From: Puniceibacterium antarcticum
GTDB lineage: Bacteria; Pseudomonadota; Alphaproteobacteria; Rhodobacterales; Rhodobacteraceae
DNA: 64,000 nt
Assembly: GCF_002760615.1 (NCBI RefSeq)
Contig: NZ_AWWI01000176.1
Location: 1-64,000, forward strand
Reading direction: 5' to 3'
Shown here: one piece after another, positions 43,078 through 51,940 of the stretch
How the letters are laid out: each line of letters opens with the position of its first letter
Position numbering within the stretch: the stretch's first letter is position 1
Program-made: the position numbers and the translations under genes
Notes under the pieces: generated by a model
Database searches by the model: none
Told to the model about the DNA's origin: nothing
What the model saw: the letters and a program-made list of their open reading frames with translations, nothing else

Positions 43078-43689
43078 ATGAAACAGCCGTTGGGGGTGAT
43101 TCTGGCTGGCGGTCAGGCGCGGCGCATGGGGGGCGGAGACAAGGGGCTGCTGATGCTGGGTGGCCAGTCGCTGTTGGCGCATGTGATCGCCCGGGCAGAG
43201 CCACAGGTCGCGGCGCTGGCCTTGAATGCCAATGGCGATCCTGCACGGTTTGGTGATTTCGACCTGCCGGTGCTTCCCGATTCTGTCGCAGGCTATCCCG
43301 GGCCGCTGGCGGGGGTATTGGCGGGGCTTGACTGGGCTGCTGAACGGGGGGGGGGCACCATCGTGACCATGGCCGCCGATACACCCTTTTTCCCCTGCGA
43401 TCTGGTGCCGCGACTGCTGCTATCCTCCGAAGGGATGGATGTGCCGCTTGTGCTGGCTGCAACGCCCGATCCTGAGCGCGGCCAAGTGCGCCATCCGACC
43501 TTCGGTCTTTGGCCTGTCGCGCTGCGCGACGATCTGCGTGCGGCTTTGGCGGATGGTGTGCGCAAGGTTGTGCAGTGGACCGACCGGCATCAAGGCCGCG
43601 AGGCACTGTTTGCTGTTGATGGCTTCGATCCTTTCTTTAACGTCAACACGCCCGAGGACCTTGCGCGGGCCGAGGCCCTGCTGGCATGA
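43078..43689 (+). CDS. mobA: Molybdenum cofactor guanylyltransferase
   Basis: A 203-residue nucleotidyltransferase adding GMP to molybdopterin to make the MGD cofactor. The signature VILAGGQARRMGGGDKGLL is at residues 7-25, followed by MAADTPFFPCDLV and the closing FFNVNTPEDLARAEALL. ATG 43078 follows GAGG; an in-frame ATG at 43051 would start inside the hairpin cluster's tail. The stop overlaps mobB by 4 bases. Confidence 0.94.
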   Translation: MKQPLGVILAGGQARRMGGGDKGLLMLGGQSLLAHVIARAEPQVAALALNANGDPARFGDFDLPVLPDSVAGYPGPLAGVLAGLDWAAERGGGTIVTMAADTPFFPCDLVPRLLLSSEGMDVPLVLAATPDPERGQVRHPTFGLWPVALRDDLRAALADGVRKVVQWTDRHQGREALFAVDGFDPFFNVNTPEDLARAEALLA

Positions 43690-44192
43690 GGCTTTATGGT
43701 GTGACCGGCTGGAAAAATGCCGGCAAGACAGGGCTGATGGAACGGCTGGTGGCCGAAATCACGGCACGCGGGTTTTCCGTCTCGACCGTGAAGCACGCGC
43801 ATCACAGCTTTGATGTGGATCATCCGGGCAAGGACAGTCACCGCCACCGGGTTGCCGGTGCGCAAGAGGTTCTACTGGCCTCGCGCAACCGGCTGGCGCT
43901 GATGACCGAGCTGCGGGGCGAAGACGAACCGCCGCTGGAGGATCTGCTGCGCCGTCTCGCGCCCGTCGATCTTGTGCTGATAGAGGGTTATAAGCGTGAC
44001 AGCCATCCCAAAGTCGAGGCGCATCGGGCCGAAACCGGTCAGCCGCTGATCGCCCCTGGCGATCAGACGATCCGCGCCCTTGCCAGTGACACGCCGCTGA
44101 ACAGTGATCGTCCTGTGTTCGATCTGGACGACACCGGCGCGATTGCGGATTTCATTCTGGAGGAGGTCAGCCTGAAGGAGCGGCAGCCGTGA
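43686..44192 (+). CDS. mobB: Molybdopterin-guanine dinucleotide biosynthesis adaptor MobB
   Basis: A 168-residue P-loop GTP-binding protein: GWKNAGKTGLMERL gives the Walker A motif near residues 7-20, and STVKHAHHSFDVDHPGKDS and DLVLIEGYKRDSHPKVEAHR are typical. It assists MobA. It overlaps mobA by 4 bases (ATGA) and the moeA fusion gene by 4 bases (GTGA), so the three are translationally coupled. Confidence 0.93.
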   Translation: MRLYGVTGWKNAGKTGLMERLVAEITARGFSVSTVKHAHHSFDVDHPGKDSHRHRVAGAQEVLLASRNRLALMTELRGEDEPPLEDLLRRLAPVDLVLIEGYKRDSHPKVEAHRAETGQPLIAPGDQTIRALASDTPLNSDRPVFDLDDTGAIADFILEEVSLKERQP

Positions 44193-46288
44193 ACCTGTTC
44201 GACACCGTGGTGGTCGTCGACTGGTCCGGCGGCAACGAGAGGGGGCGCGCGCCGAGTAAAGATGCCATCTGGGCCTGTGTGGCACGGAAGGGTGTGTCAG
44301 ATGCACCGGTTTATCTGCGCAACCGGCAGCTGGCCGAGGTCTGGCTGCACGAGCTGCTCGAGGCCGAACTTGCCGCCGGGCGTCGGATTCTGGCGGGTTT
44401 CGATTTCCCCTTTGGCTACCCGGCCGGGTTTGCGGCGGCGGTTACGGGCTGTGCGGATCCTCTCGAACTGTGGGATTGGTTCGAGGCGCGTATTGAAGAC
44501 GCTCCAAAGGCCAACAATCGCTTTGATCTGGCGGCAGAGATCAACCGGGGCTTTGGTGGCAAGGGTCCGTTCTGGGGCAATGGCCTTGCGCGTGATATCG
44601 ACGCGCTGCCCCGCACCAAAGCCGCATATCACAATCCGTTTCCCGAAAGGCGTGAGGCAGAGCAGCACGCCAAGGGCGCCTTTGCCTGCTGGCAGATGGC
44701 GGGGGCGGGCGCAGTGGGCAGTCAGGTTTTCATGGGGCTGCCGGTTCTGGCGCGGCTGCGGCGGGCCTTTGCCGAGCATCTGGCTGTCTGGCCGTTTGAG
44801 GAGCCGGAGCGCGATATCGCGCTGGTCGAGGTCTGGCCGTCGCTTACAGTATCCGCAGCGCGCGAAGGTGTGATCAAGGACGCGCATCAGGTGGCGGAAC
44901 TGGCGCAAAAGATATCGGGCCTCGCGCCTGAGGTGCTCAATCAAATGCTGTCTGTGTCTGCGCCGGAAGAGGGCTGGATCCTCGGTCTGGGGCATGAAGC
45001 GCATCTTGCCGCCTTGCCCGAAGTGGGGGGCGAATTGCAGCCGCCACCGCTTCGCAACGATTGCTTCGCGCTGCCTGCCGGTGTTGACTGGACCCCGGTG
45101 GAAGAAGCGCTGAAACTGCTGCAGGCCCGGTTGCGGCCGGTGGTCGGGCAGGAAGAGGTCTCGCTGCTGCAGGCCGGGGGGCGCATTCTGGCCTCGGACC
45201 TGCTGGCGCTGCGCGCGAACCCGCCGCATCCGAACACGGCGGTGGATGGCTGGGGGTTCGATGCAACAGACATTGAAGTGGGTCCTCAGAGTTTTAGGGC
45301 TGTTTCGGGCCGCTCTGCTGCGGGCAAGCCGTTTGAAGGCGTGGTGCCCAAGGGCAGCGCGGTACGTGTGCTGACCGGGGCTGATCTACCGCACGGCGTA
45401 GACACCGTGGTTCTGGACGAGGATGTGGCGGTGGGCGATGGCGAGATCGCCTTTCACGGGCCGCTGAAGCAGGGCGCGAACACCCGGCGCGCCGGAGAAG
45501 ATGTGGCGATGGGGGCACTGGCGCTTGCCTCGGGACGCGTGCTGACGCCAGCGGATCTCGCGCTCGCCGCGGCGGTGGGACATGGCGCGCTGCCGGTGTT
45601 TCTTCGGCTGAGGGTGGCCGTGATCTCGACCGGGGATGAGTTGGTCGAGGCGGGGGATGTCGCGGGGCCGGGGCAGATATTTGATGCGAACCGGCCGATG
45701 CTGCTACGGATGGCCGAGCGTTGGGGATATGTGCCTGTGGATATGGGGCGGGTGGCGGACAGCCGCACCGCCTTGCGTGATACGTTGGATCAAGCCGCAC
45801 GAGAGGCGGATGTGATTCTGACTTCCGGCGGGGCCTCGGCGGGGGATGAGGATCATGTCTCGGCCTTGCTGAGAGAGACCGGAGCGCTGCAGGAATGGCG
45901 GATTGCGCTGAAGCCGGGGCGACCACTGGCGCTGGGGGTCTGGAATGACACGCCGGTGTTCGGATTGCCGGGCAATCCGGTGGCGGCGCTGGTCTGTGCG
46001 CTGGTCTTTGCGCGGCCTGCGATGGGCATCCTGTCGGGCGCGGGGTGGTCCGCGCCGCAGGGGTTTGATCTGCCCGCAGGATTCAGCAAGCGTAAGAAGG
46101 CAGGGCGGCGGGAATACTTGCGCGCCCGAGTGCGTGACGGCAGGGTGGAGGTGTTCCAGTCCGAAGGATCGGGCCGGGTTTCGGGCCTCAGCTGGGCTGA
46201 AGGGCTGGTCGAGATCGGCGATGACGCGCAGGACATCTCGCCGGGGGACAGGGTGCGGTATATTCCGTTCGGATCTTTCGGACTGTGA
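44189..46288 (+). CDS. moeA: Molybdopterin molybdenumtransferase MoeA fused to an N-terminal domain
   Basis: A 699-residue two-part protein. Residues from about 305 to 699 are a full-length MoeA, which inserts molybdenum into adenylylated molybdopterin: ANPPHPNTAVDGWGFD, RVLTGADLPHGVDTVVLDEDV, STGDELVEAGD..IFDANRPML, ILTSGGASAGDEDHV and GLPGNPVAALV. Residues 1 to ~275 form a separate domain (VVVVDWSGGNERGR, GFDFPFGYP, VEVWPSL) resembling DUF429-like RNase-H-fold proteins. The start is GTG with GAAGGAG eight bases in front, overlapping the mobB stop. The N-terminal function is unknown. Confidence 0.88.
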   Translation: MNLFDTVVVVDWSGGNERGRAPSKDAIWACVARKGVSDAPVYLRNRQLAEVWLHELLEAELAAGRRILAGFDFPFGYPAGFAAAVTGCADPLELWDWFEARIEDAPKANNRFDLAAEINRGFGGKGPFWGNGLARDIDALPRTKAAYHNPFPERREAEQHAKGAFACWQMAGAGAVGSQVFMGLPVLARLRRAFAEHLAVWPFEEPERDIALVEVWPSLTVSAAREGVIKDAHQVAELAQKISGLAPEVLNQMLSVSAPEEGWILGLGHEAHLAALPEVGGELQPPPLRNDCFALPAGVDWTPVEEALKLLQARLRPVVGQEEVSLLQAGGRILASDLLALRANPPHPNTAVDGWGFDATDIEVGPQSFRAVSGRSAAGKPFEGVVPKGSAVRVLTGADLPHGVDTVVLDEDVAVGDGEIAFHGPLKQGANTRRAGEDVAMGALALASGRVLTPADLALAAAVGHGALPVFLRLRVAVISTGDELVEAGDVAGPGQIFDANRPMLLRMAERWGYVPVDMGRVADSRTALRDTLDQAAREADVILTSGGASAGDEDHVSALLRETGALQEWRIALKPGRPLALGVWNDTPVFGLPGNPVAALVCALVFARPAMGILSGAGWSAPQGFDLPAGFSKRKKAGRREYLRARVRDGRVEVFQSEGSGRVSGLSWAEGLVEIGDDAQDISPGDRVRYIPFGSFGL

Positions 46289-46500
46289 GCCTACAGCGTT
46301 TTGACAGTAACCTAAGACACAAGGGAACAGCTTTCGCCGTCAAAGATTTGATTTGAGGCAGCGAAGGGGGCAGCTTTAAAGAGTCCCGCCTTAAACTTGA
46401 ATCGCTTGTTCGCTGCCTGTCGGCTGCGCCTTCAACGCGAAAAGCGATGAGTGTGTTTCAGCTTAAAGGAGGGGCGCTATAAGTCAAAACGCTGCAGGCG
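46289..46500. repeat. 212-bp intergenic element with 17-nt terminal inverted repeats
   Basis: GCCTACAGCGTTTTGAC (46289-46305) and GTCAAAACGCTGCAGGC (46484-46500) are inverted repeats with one mismatch. Inside, GGCAGCGAA (46357-46365) and TTCGCTGCC (46409-46417) form a second perfect inverted repeat. The unit starts right after the moeA stop and lies between convergent genes. It has no coding capacity, so a MITE-like or palindromic intergenic repeat is the best reading. No target duplication is obvious. Confidence 0.6.
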
Positions 46501-46537
46501 CGATGCCGTTTCTGAAGCACTGACCGAGTTCTGGGCC

Positions 46538-47542
46538 TTAGTCGAACGTACCTGCCACACGGCCCAGCAACATAAAAGCGCGCGCGGTGCGGGTGTCGGC
46601 ATAGTCAGAGATATCGGCGTCGGTGGCGCCGGATTCGAATCTTACAAGGCTTTTGTCAAAGAGCCGGATGAAATGGTGCGCGGCGTCGCGGAAGATCGGG
46701 TCCTGCTTCATCCGTCCTGAGGCGAGTGCGAGGCTCGCGCGGTCACGGATGCCCCCAAGGGCAGAGATGGCCTGTCCGCGTTCGCCAGAGGCGAAGCGGC
46801 GCCAGGCGTCGGGACCTGCCGCTGCAGGGTGCAGATCGTCCATGTAGATGCCATCTTGGCTGAGCAGGGTTAAAACGTCCTGCGAGGCTTGCACCAGCTG
46901 CGCAGAGGGACGATCCTTGAGCGCGCTGCGCAGTGCAGTAAAACCGGCCTTATCTTCGGCAGAGTCGGGAAAGTTCAGCGCCCGGATGAGATCGCCGTTT
47001 GACAGCGGCGGGTTCAGTGCCTCTGCCGGGGTGCCAAGTGCAAGGGTGGGCTGATCGCTGCCCGCAGGCACTGACTTGCGCGGTGCGGGCGCCGCGTTGG
47101 GCGTTTGCCCACGGGCCACTCCTGACATCCCCAGCGCGGCTTCCATCTTTTTCTGCGCCGCTGCGATATCGTCGAGCTTTCGGGAAAGGCTCTGGCCCGC
47201 AGTATCGGCTTTGCCCGATTGCGCCTGTGACACATTGGCCTGGCGGATCGCATCGATGGCTGCCTGCAGTCGCAAGCTTTCCTCGCGCATCACGCGGCTG
47301 GCGCGGGCGGCGGTGGCCGCAACCCAGATCATCGCGACCGGCAGGACAAGCGTCATCATCGTCAGAAGAACCCGGATTCCGTCCGTGCCCTCGGCGTCGG
47401 CCAACAGAAAGTACCCGCCCGAGATCCCCAGCCAGATCAGGCTGCACGCGAGCGCCGTCAGTTCTATTCCCGTGACGCCGCCGCGTTCGGGCAGGTCATA
47501 AAGACCCAAGGGTGCCTTGCGGACATCGTTGCTATCGGCCAT
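46538..47542 (-). CDS. Membrane protein of unknown function
   Basis: A 334-residue protein with two adjacent transmembrane segments at about 25-47 and 56-76 (ALACSLIWLGISGGYFLL and LLTMMTLVLPVAMIWVAATAA). A predicted coiled coil follows (about 85-135), then a soluble helical domain with GDLIRALNFPDSAEDKAGF, DVLTLLSQDGIYMDDLHP and RFASGERGQAISALGGI. I do not recognise the family with certainty. The start at 47542 follows TTGGGG and lies 13 bases after greA, so it is probably co-transcribed with greA. Confidence 0.75.
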   Translation of the reverse strand: MADSNDVRKAPLGLYDLPERGGVTGIELTALACSLIWLGISGGYFLLADAEGTDGIRVLLTMMTLVLPVAMIWVAATAARASRVMREESLRLQAAIDAIRQANVSQAQSGKADTAGQSLSRKLDDIAAAQKKMEAALGMSGVARGQTPNAAPAPRKSVPAGSDQPTLALGTPAEALNPPLSNGDLIRALNFPDSAEDKAGFTALRSALKDRPSAQLVQASQDVLTLLSQDGIYMDDLHPAAAGPDAWRRFASGERGQAISALGGIRDRASLALASGRMKQDPIFRDAAHHFIRLFDKSLVRFESGATDADISDYADTRTARAFMLLGRVAGTFD

Positions 47543-47555
47543 CGGCCCCAATCCG

Positions 47556-48026
47556 TCAGCTGTAAGAGATCTTGAGCACTTCGTAGGACTTCTCGCCACC
47601 CGGTGTGCGGACTTCGACGCTGTCGCCTTCTTCCTTGCCGATCAGGGCACGGGCGATGGGCGAGCGGATGTTCAGCAAGCCCTTTTCGATATTGGCCTCC
47701 TGCTCTCCGACAATTTGCCAAGTCTTTTCCTCGTCCGTGTCTTCGTCCACCAGGGTCACCGTGGCACCGAACTTGATCGAACCGGACAGTGTCTTGGGAT
47801 CGATGACCTCGGCCAGACCGATGATGCCTTCAAGTTCCTTGATGCGGCCTTCGATGAAGGACTGCTTTTCGCGGGCCGAATGATATTCGGCGTTTTCCGA
47901 CAGGTCGCCATGTTCACGCGCCTCGGCGATGGCGCGGATGATGGCAGGACGCTCAACGGATTTGAGCGTCTTCAATTCGGTTTCAAGCGCGGTATGACCC
48001 GCGCGGGTCATCGGTATCTTTTCCAT
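47556..48026 (-). CDS. greA: Transcription elongation factor GreA
   Basis: A 156-residue factor that rescues backtracked RNA polymerase. The N-terminal coiled coil (about 1-75) contains [22 protein letters not shown] and the tip motif [21 protein letters not shown] with the catalytic acidic residues. The C-terminal FKBP-like domain ends in [16 protein letters not shown] 48026 gives the standard length; an upstream in-frame start at 48185 adds non-family residues. It is divergent from the ETF-QO gene. Confidence 0.95.
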   Translation of the reverse strand: MEKIPMTRAGHTALETELKTLKSVERPAIIRAIAEAREHGDLSENAEYHSAREKQSFIEGRIKELEGIIGLAEVIDPKTLSGSIKFGATVTLVDEDTDEEKTWQIVGEQEANIEKGLLNIRSPIARALIGKEEGDSVEVRTPGGEKSYEVLKISYS

Positions 48027-48377
48027 AGGCCTACCAAAAAACGAACCGCACGCCCCGTGAGGGGCGGCGGTGGGTGTAAGTTCACAATAGCCTCTCACTG
48101 TGCATCCGTGCGCCGAGAATGCAAGCTGCAATTGCGCGACCTGCGGACTGCTGCCGATCTGCGGGCAGGGTATTGGAGTGGGCACCCGGGTGGGGCAAAG
48201 GGTCTGGAGCGGTGCTTATGATTTGCGCCGAGTCTTGTTGACGGGGCGTGTTTATTGGTCGCGTCAGCGGTTTTTCCGCTGTGTCGCGATTGAATTGGTC
48301 TGAGCACTGGTTTAGCCGGTTTCTAAAGATTTTTCAGGGTTCACGAAGGCCTGGATCACCATAGGGAGGCACCGCAC
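48027..48377. promoter_or_regulatory. Divergent region between greA and the ETF-QO gene
   Basis: A 351-bp gap. It contains a GCCCC/GGGGC hairpin close to greA and a TTGACG-containing stretch about 140 bases before the ETF-QO ATG. I see no convincing small gene: the one short open frame (48100-48303) lacks a ribosome site and family features. Promoters for both genes must lie here but cannot be fixed. Confidence 0.4.
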
Positions 48378-50027
48378 ATGACTGAAATCGAACGCGAAGC
48401 AATGGAATATGATGTGGTCATCGTCGGAGCTGGGCCTGCGGGCCTGTCGGCGGCGATCCGGCTGAAGCAGCTTGATGCGGATCTGAACGTGGTCGTTCTG
48501 GAAAAAGGGTCCGAAGTCGGGGCGCATATCCTGTCGGGCGCGGTGCTGGACCCCTGCGGACTGAATGCGTTGATCCCGGACTGGAAAGAAAAGGGCGCGC
48601 CGCTGAACGTGCCTGTCAAGGACGACAACTTTTTCATGCTGGGCGCCGAGGGCAAGATCAAGATCCCGAATGCCGGCATGCCGCCGCTGATGAACAACCA
48701 CGGCAATTACATCGTCTCAATGGGCAATGTCTGCCGCTGGATGGCCGAACAGGCCGAAGAGCTGGGCGTCGAGATTTTCCCGGGCATGAGCTGTTCCGAG
48801 CTGGTCTATGGCGAACATGGCGAGGTCAAGGGTGTTGTCGCCGGTGAGTTCGGCAAGAACCCCGACGGCACGCCGGGCGCGGGCTATGAGCCGGGGATGG
48901 AGCTACACGGCAAATATGTTTTTCTGAGCGAGGGCGTGCGCGGGTCACTGAGCAAAGAGGTGATTGGCCGCTACAACCTGAGCCAGGGCAAGGAGCCGCA
49001 GAAATACGGGCTTGGCATGAAGGAAATCTGGGAGATCGACCCCGCCAAGCACAAGGAAGGGTCCGTCACCCACACCATGGGCTGGCCGCTGGGCAGCAAT
49101 GCCGGGGGCGGGTCGTTCATCTATCACATCGACAACAATCAGGTTTATGTCGGTTTCGTGGTCCATCTGAACTATGAAAATCCGTACCTGTATCCGTACA
49201 TGGAATTCCAGCGCTTCAAGCACCACCCGATGGTGGCCGAACTGCTGAAGGGCGGCAAGCGCGTGGCCTATGGCGCGCGGGCGATTTCCGAAGGTGGCTA
49301 TCAGTCCATGCCAAAGATGGTCGCGCCCGGCGTGGCGCTGCTGGGCTGTTCTGTGGGCATGGTCAACGTGCCGCGCATCAAGGGCAACCACAACGCCATG
49401 CTGTCCGGCAAGGCCGCCGCCGAGGCCGCATTCGATGCGATCAAGGCAGGGCGTTCCGGTGATGAGCTGACCGCGTATGAAAGCGAAGTGCGCGAGGGCG
49501 CCATCGGGCAGGACCTGTTCAAGGTGCGCAACGTCAAGCCGCTGTGGTCCAAGCTTGGCCTCACGGCGTCGCTAATGTTGGGCGGTATCGACATGTGGAC
49601 CAACACCTATGGGTTTTCGCTGCTGGGCACATTGGGACATGGCAAAACAGATGCTGCCGCGACTGGGCGGGCCAGCCTCTTCGAGCCCATCGACTATCCC
49701 AAGCCGGACGGCAAGCTGTCGTTTGATCGTCTGACCAACGTGGCCTTTTCCTTTACCAATCATGAGGAAAGCCAACCTGCTCACCTGCACCTCAAGGATT
49801 CGTGGATCCCGATCGGGCAAAACCTGCCCGGCTATGACGAACCGGCGCAGCGCTATTGCCCGGCAGGGGTTTACGAGGTGGTGCGCGAAGAGGGCAAGAA
49901 GCCGCGCTTTGTCATCAACTTCCAGAACTGCGTGCATTGCAAAACCTGTGACATCAAGGACCCTGCCCAGAACATCGAATGGACGGTTCCGCAGGGCGGG
50001 GACGGGCCGAACTATCCAAACATGTGA
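48378..50027 (+). CDS. Electron transfer flavoprotein-ubiquinone oxidoreductase
   Basis: A 549-residue membrane-associated flavoprotein passing electrons from ETF to ubiquinone. The N-terminal FAD motif is VVIVGAGPAGLSAAIRL (about 12-28), with GAVLDPCGLNALIPDW and GCSVGMVNVPRIKGNHNAM further on. A C-terminal 4Fe-4S motif NCVHCKTCDIKDP is near 515-527, with an earlier Cys at YCPAG. It links acyl-CoA dehydrogenases (such as 37286-39001) to respiration. GGGAGG precedes the ATG. Confidence 0.95.
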   Translation: MTEIEREAMEYDVVIVGAGPAGLSAAIRLKQLDADLNVVVLEKGSEVGAHILSGAVLDPCGLNALIPDWKEKGAPLNVPVKDDNFFMLGAEGKIKIPNAGMPPLMNNHGNYIVSMGNVCRWMAEQAEELGVEIFPGMSCSELVYGEHGEVKGVVAGEFGKNPDGTPGAGYEPGMELHGKYVFLSEGVRGSLSKEVIGRYNLSQGKEPQKYGLGMKEIWEIDPAKHKEGSVTHTMGWPLGSNAGGGSFIYHIDNNQVYVGFVVHLNYENPYLYPYMEFQRFKHHPMVAELLKGGKRVAYGARAISEGGYQSMPKMVAPGVALLGCSVGMVNVPRIKGNHNAMLSGKAAAEAAFDAIKAGRSGDELTAYESEVREGAIGQDLFKVRNVKPLWSKLGLTASLMLGGIDMWTNTYGFSLLGTLGHGKTDAAATGRASLFEPIDYPKPDGKLSFDRLTNVAFSFTNHEESQPAHLHLKDSWIPIGQNLPGYDEPAQRYCPAGVYEVVREEGKKPRFVINFQNCVHCKTCDIKDPAQNIEWTVPQGGDGPNYPNM

Positions 50028-50050
50028 TCGGCCCCGGGCGACATGCCTGT

Positions 50051-50095
50051 CCGACCTGCACAGCGCTGCTTTCGGGCAGGCACTGTGCAGGTCGG
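50051..50095 (+). terminator. Long perfect stem-loop after the ETF-QO gene
   Basis: CCGACCTGCACAG (50051-50063) pairs perfectly over 13 bp with CTGTGCAGGTCGG (50083-50095) across a 19-nt loop. TGCCTG (50044-50049) and CAGGCA (50077-50082) can pair as an alternative. No T-run follows, so stability or processing is as likely as termination. Confidence 0.5.
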
Positions 50096-50212
50096 CATTG
50101 GGGAGCTGGATATTGCTCTAAACTGTGAACACACCCTGCCGTCGGCTGCATTGCGTGCTTGGGCTGCAACCGTTACGCTTTGGCGAACAGATATAATGGC
50201 GGAGACGGGCAG

Positions 50213-51940
50213 TTGAGCAATTGGGCACATCACATGCTGAAGGGCGCGGTTCTCGCCGTTGCACTGGGCCTTCCGCTGGCGGGATCGGCGAACAGTCTTG
50301 CCGGTGACTATCTGGCAGCGCGACAGGCGACCTATTTGGGTGATTACAAGGCGGCGGCAGAATATTACGGCAAGTCGATCCTGTTTGATCCGTCCAACGG
50401 GGATCTGCTGGAACGCGCTGTTCTGGCCAGCATGTCCGTGGGCGATTTCGAACGGGCCGTCAGCTTTGCCAACCGCATGACAGAGCAGGGCATGGCCAGC
50501 CAGATCGCCTATATGGCGCAGATGGCTGGATATGGCGCTGCCGAGAACTATTCCGACATCCTCAAGCAGATTTCTGACAACAAGGGCGTCGGCCCGCTGG
50601 TCGACGGGCTGGCCAAGGCCTGGGCCGAACTGGGGCAGGGTGACATGAGCGCCGCGCTGGTGCAGTTCGATGTAGTTGCCAAATCCGACGGTCTCGGCGC
50701 CTTTGCGGCGTATCACAAGGCGCTGGCGCTGGCCTCTGTCGGGGATTTCGAAGGGGCAGAGGCGATCTTTGACAGCAATGCCATGGGGGCCATGCAGATG
50801 ACTCGTCGCGCTGTGATGGCCCGGGCCGAGATCCTGAGCCAGCTGAACCGTGACGCAGAGGCTATAACGCTGATCGACGACGCCTTCGGCCCTGATATTG
50901 ATCCCGGATTGGGCGAGTTGCGCGCCGCGCTAGAGACTGGCGGGATATTGCCCTTTAGCCATGTACGAAGCGCGCGCGATGGCCTAGCCGAGGTGTTCTA
51001 TACGCTGGCCGGGGCGCTTTCCAATGAACAGAACGATGATTTCACGCTGATGTACGTGCGGGTGGCGGAATATCTGCGTCCGGATCATGTGGATGCGCTT
51101 TTGCTGACCGCCGAACTGCTGGACAAGATGGGGCAGTATGATCTTGCGGTGCAGGCCTTCAAGAAGGTGCCCCGTGACGTGCCGACCTATTACGCCGCCG
51201 AACTGGGGCGCGCAGGAGCCCTGCGTCAGGACGGCAAGGTGGATGCCGCCGTCGAGGTATTGACGCAGCTGGCTGAGACCCATGGCAACCTTGCAGTGGT
51301 CCAATCGACGCTGGGTGACGTGATGCGCCAGCTTGAACGCTATGACGAGGCGGTACAGGCCTATACCGCCGCCATCGGCACCTATGACATGCCGGATCAG
51401 GCGCAGTGGTTCCTGTATTATGCGCGCGGCATTGCTAACGAACGGCTCAGCAACTGGGACGCGTCCGAGGCGGATTTCCGCAAGGCGCTGGAACTAAACC
51501 CCGAACAGCCGCAGGTGCTGAACTATCTGGGCTATTCGCTGGTGGAAAAGCAAGAAAAACTGGATGAAGCGCTGGCCATGATTGAACGTGCTGTCGCAGC
51601 GCAGCCGGACCAGGGTTACATCGTCGATTCTCTGGGCTGGGCGCTGTTCCGGATGGGCCGCTACGATGAAGCGGTCGGGCATATGGAACACGCGGCCGAG
51701 CTGATGGCAGTGGACCCGGTGGTGAATGACCATCTGGGAGATGTCTATTGGGCGGTGGGCCGTAAGCTTGAGGCGCGGTTCCAGTGGCGCCGCGCGCTGT
51801 CGTTTGTGGCCTTCGATCAGATGACGCAAGAGGCAGATCCCGAGCGGATCCGGCGCAAGCTTGAGGTGGGTCTGGATCAGGTGCTGTCCGAAGAGGGCGC
51901 ACCGTCGCTGAATGTTGCGACGGAAAGTGATGGCAACTGA
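50213..51940 (+). CDS. Exported tetratricopeptide-repeat protein
   Basis: A ~575-residue protein with a signal-like N-terminus (hydrophobic LKGAVLAVALGLPLAGSANS) and many TPR-type helical pairs, e.g. AGDYLAARQATYLGDYKAAAEYYGKSILFDP, the later repeat with ALELNPEQPQVLNYLGY, and DSLGWALFRMGRYDEAVGHMEHAAEL. Such proteins scaffold envelope complexes. I prefer TTG 50213 because GGAG lies eight bases in front; ATG 50234 is in frame. Its end overlaps ispE by 11 bases, so the two are coupled. Confidence 0.82.
   Translation: MSNWAHHMLKGAVLAVALGLPLAGSANSLAGDYLAARQATYLGDYKAAAEYYGKSILFDPSNGDLLERAVLASMSVGDFERAVSFANRMTEQGMASQIAYMAQMAGYGAAENYSDILKQISDNKGVGPLVDGLAKAWAELGQGDMSAALVQFDVVAKSDGLGAFAAYHKALALASVGDFEGAEAIFDSNAMGAMQMTRRAVMARAEILSQLNRDAEAITLIDDAFGPDIDPGLGELRAALETGGILPFSHVRSARDGLAEVFYTLAGALSNEQNDDFTLMYVRVAEYLRPDHVDALLLTAELLDKMGQYDLAVQAFKKVPRDVPTYYAAELGRAGALRQDGKVDAAVEVLTQLAETHGNLAVVQSTLGDVMRQLERYDEAVQAYTAAIGTYDMPDQAQWFLYYARGIANERLSNWDASEADFRKALELNPEQPQVLNYLGYSLVEKQEKLDEALAMIERAVAAQPDQGYIVDSLGWALFRMGRYDEAVGHMEHAAELMAVDPVVNDHLGDVYWAVGRKLEARFQWRRALSFVAFDQMTQEADPERIRRKLEVGLDQVLSEEGAPSLNVATESDGN

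Noticed and set aside
46620-46645. T-loop-like GGATTCGAATC string suggesting a tRNA
   Set aside because: It lies inside a coding region and no acceptor or anticodon stems can be drawn around it.
48100-48303. Small Cys-rich open frame between greA and the ETF-QO gene
   Set aside because: No ribosome-binding site and no recognisable features; it lies in a divergent promoter region.
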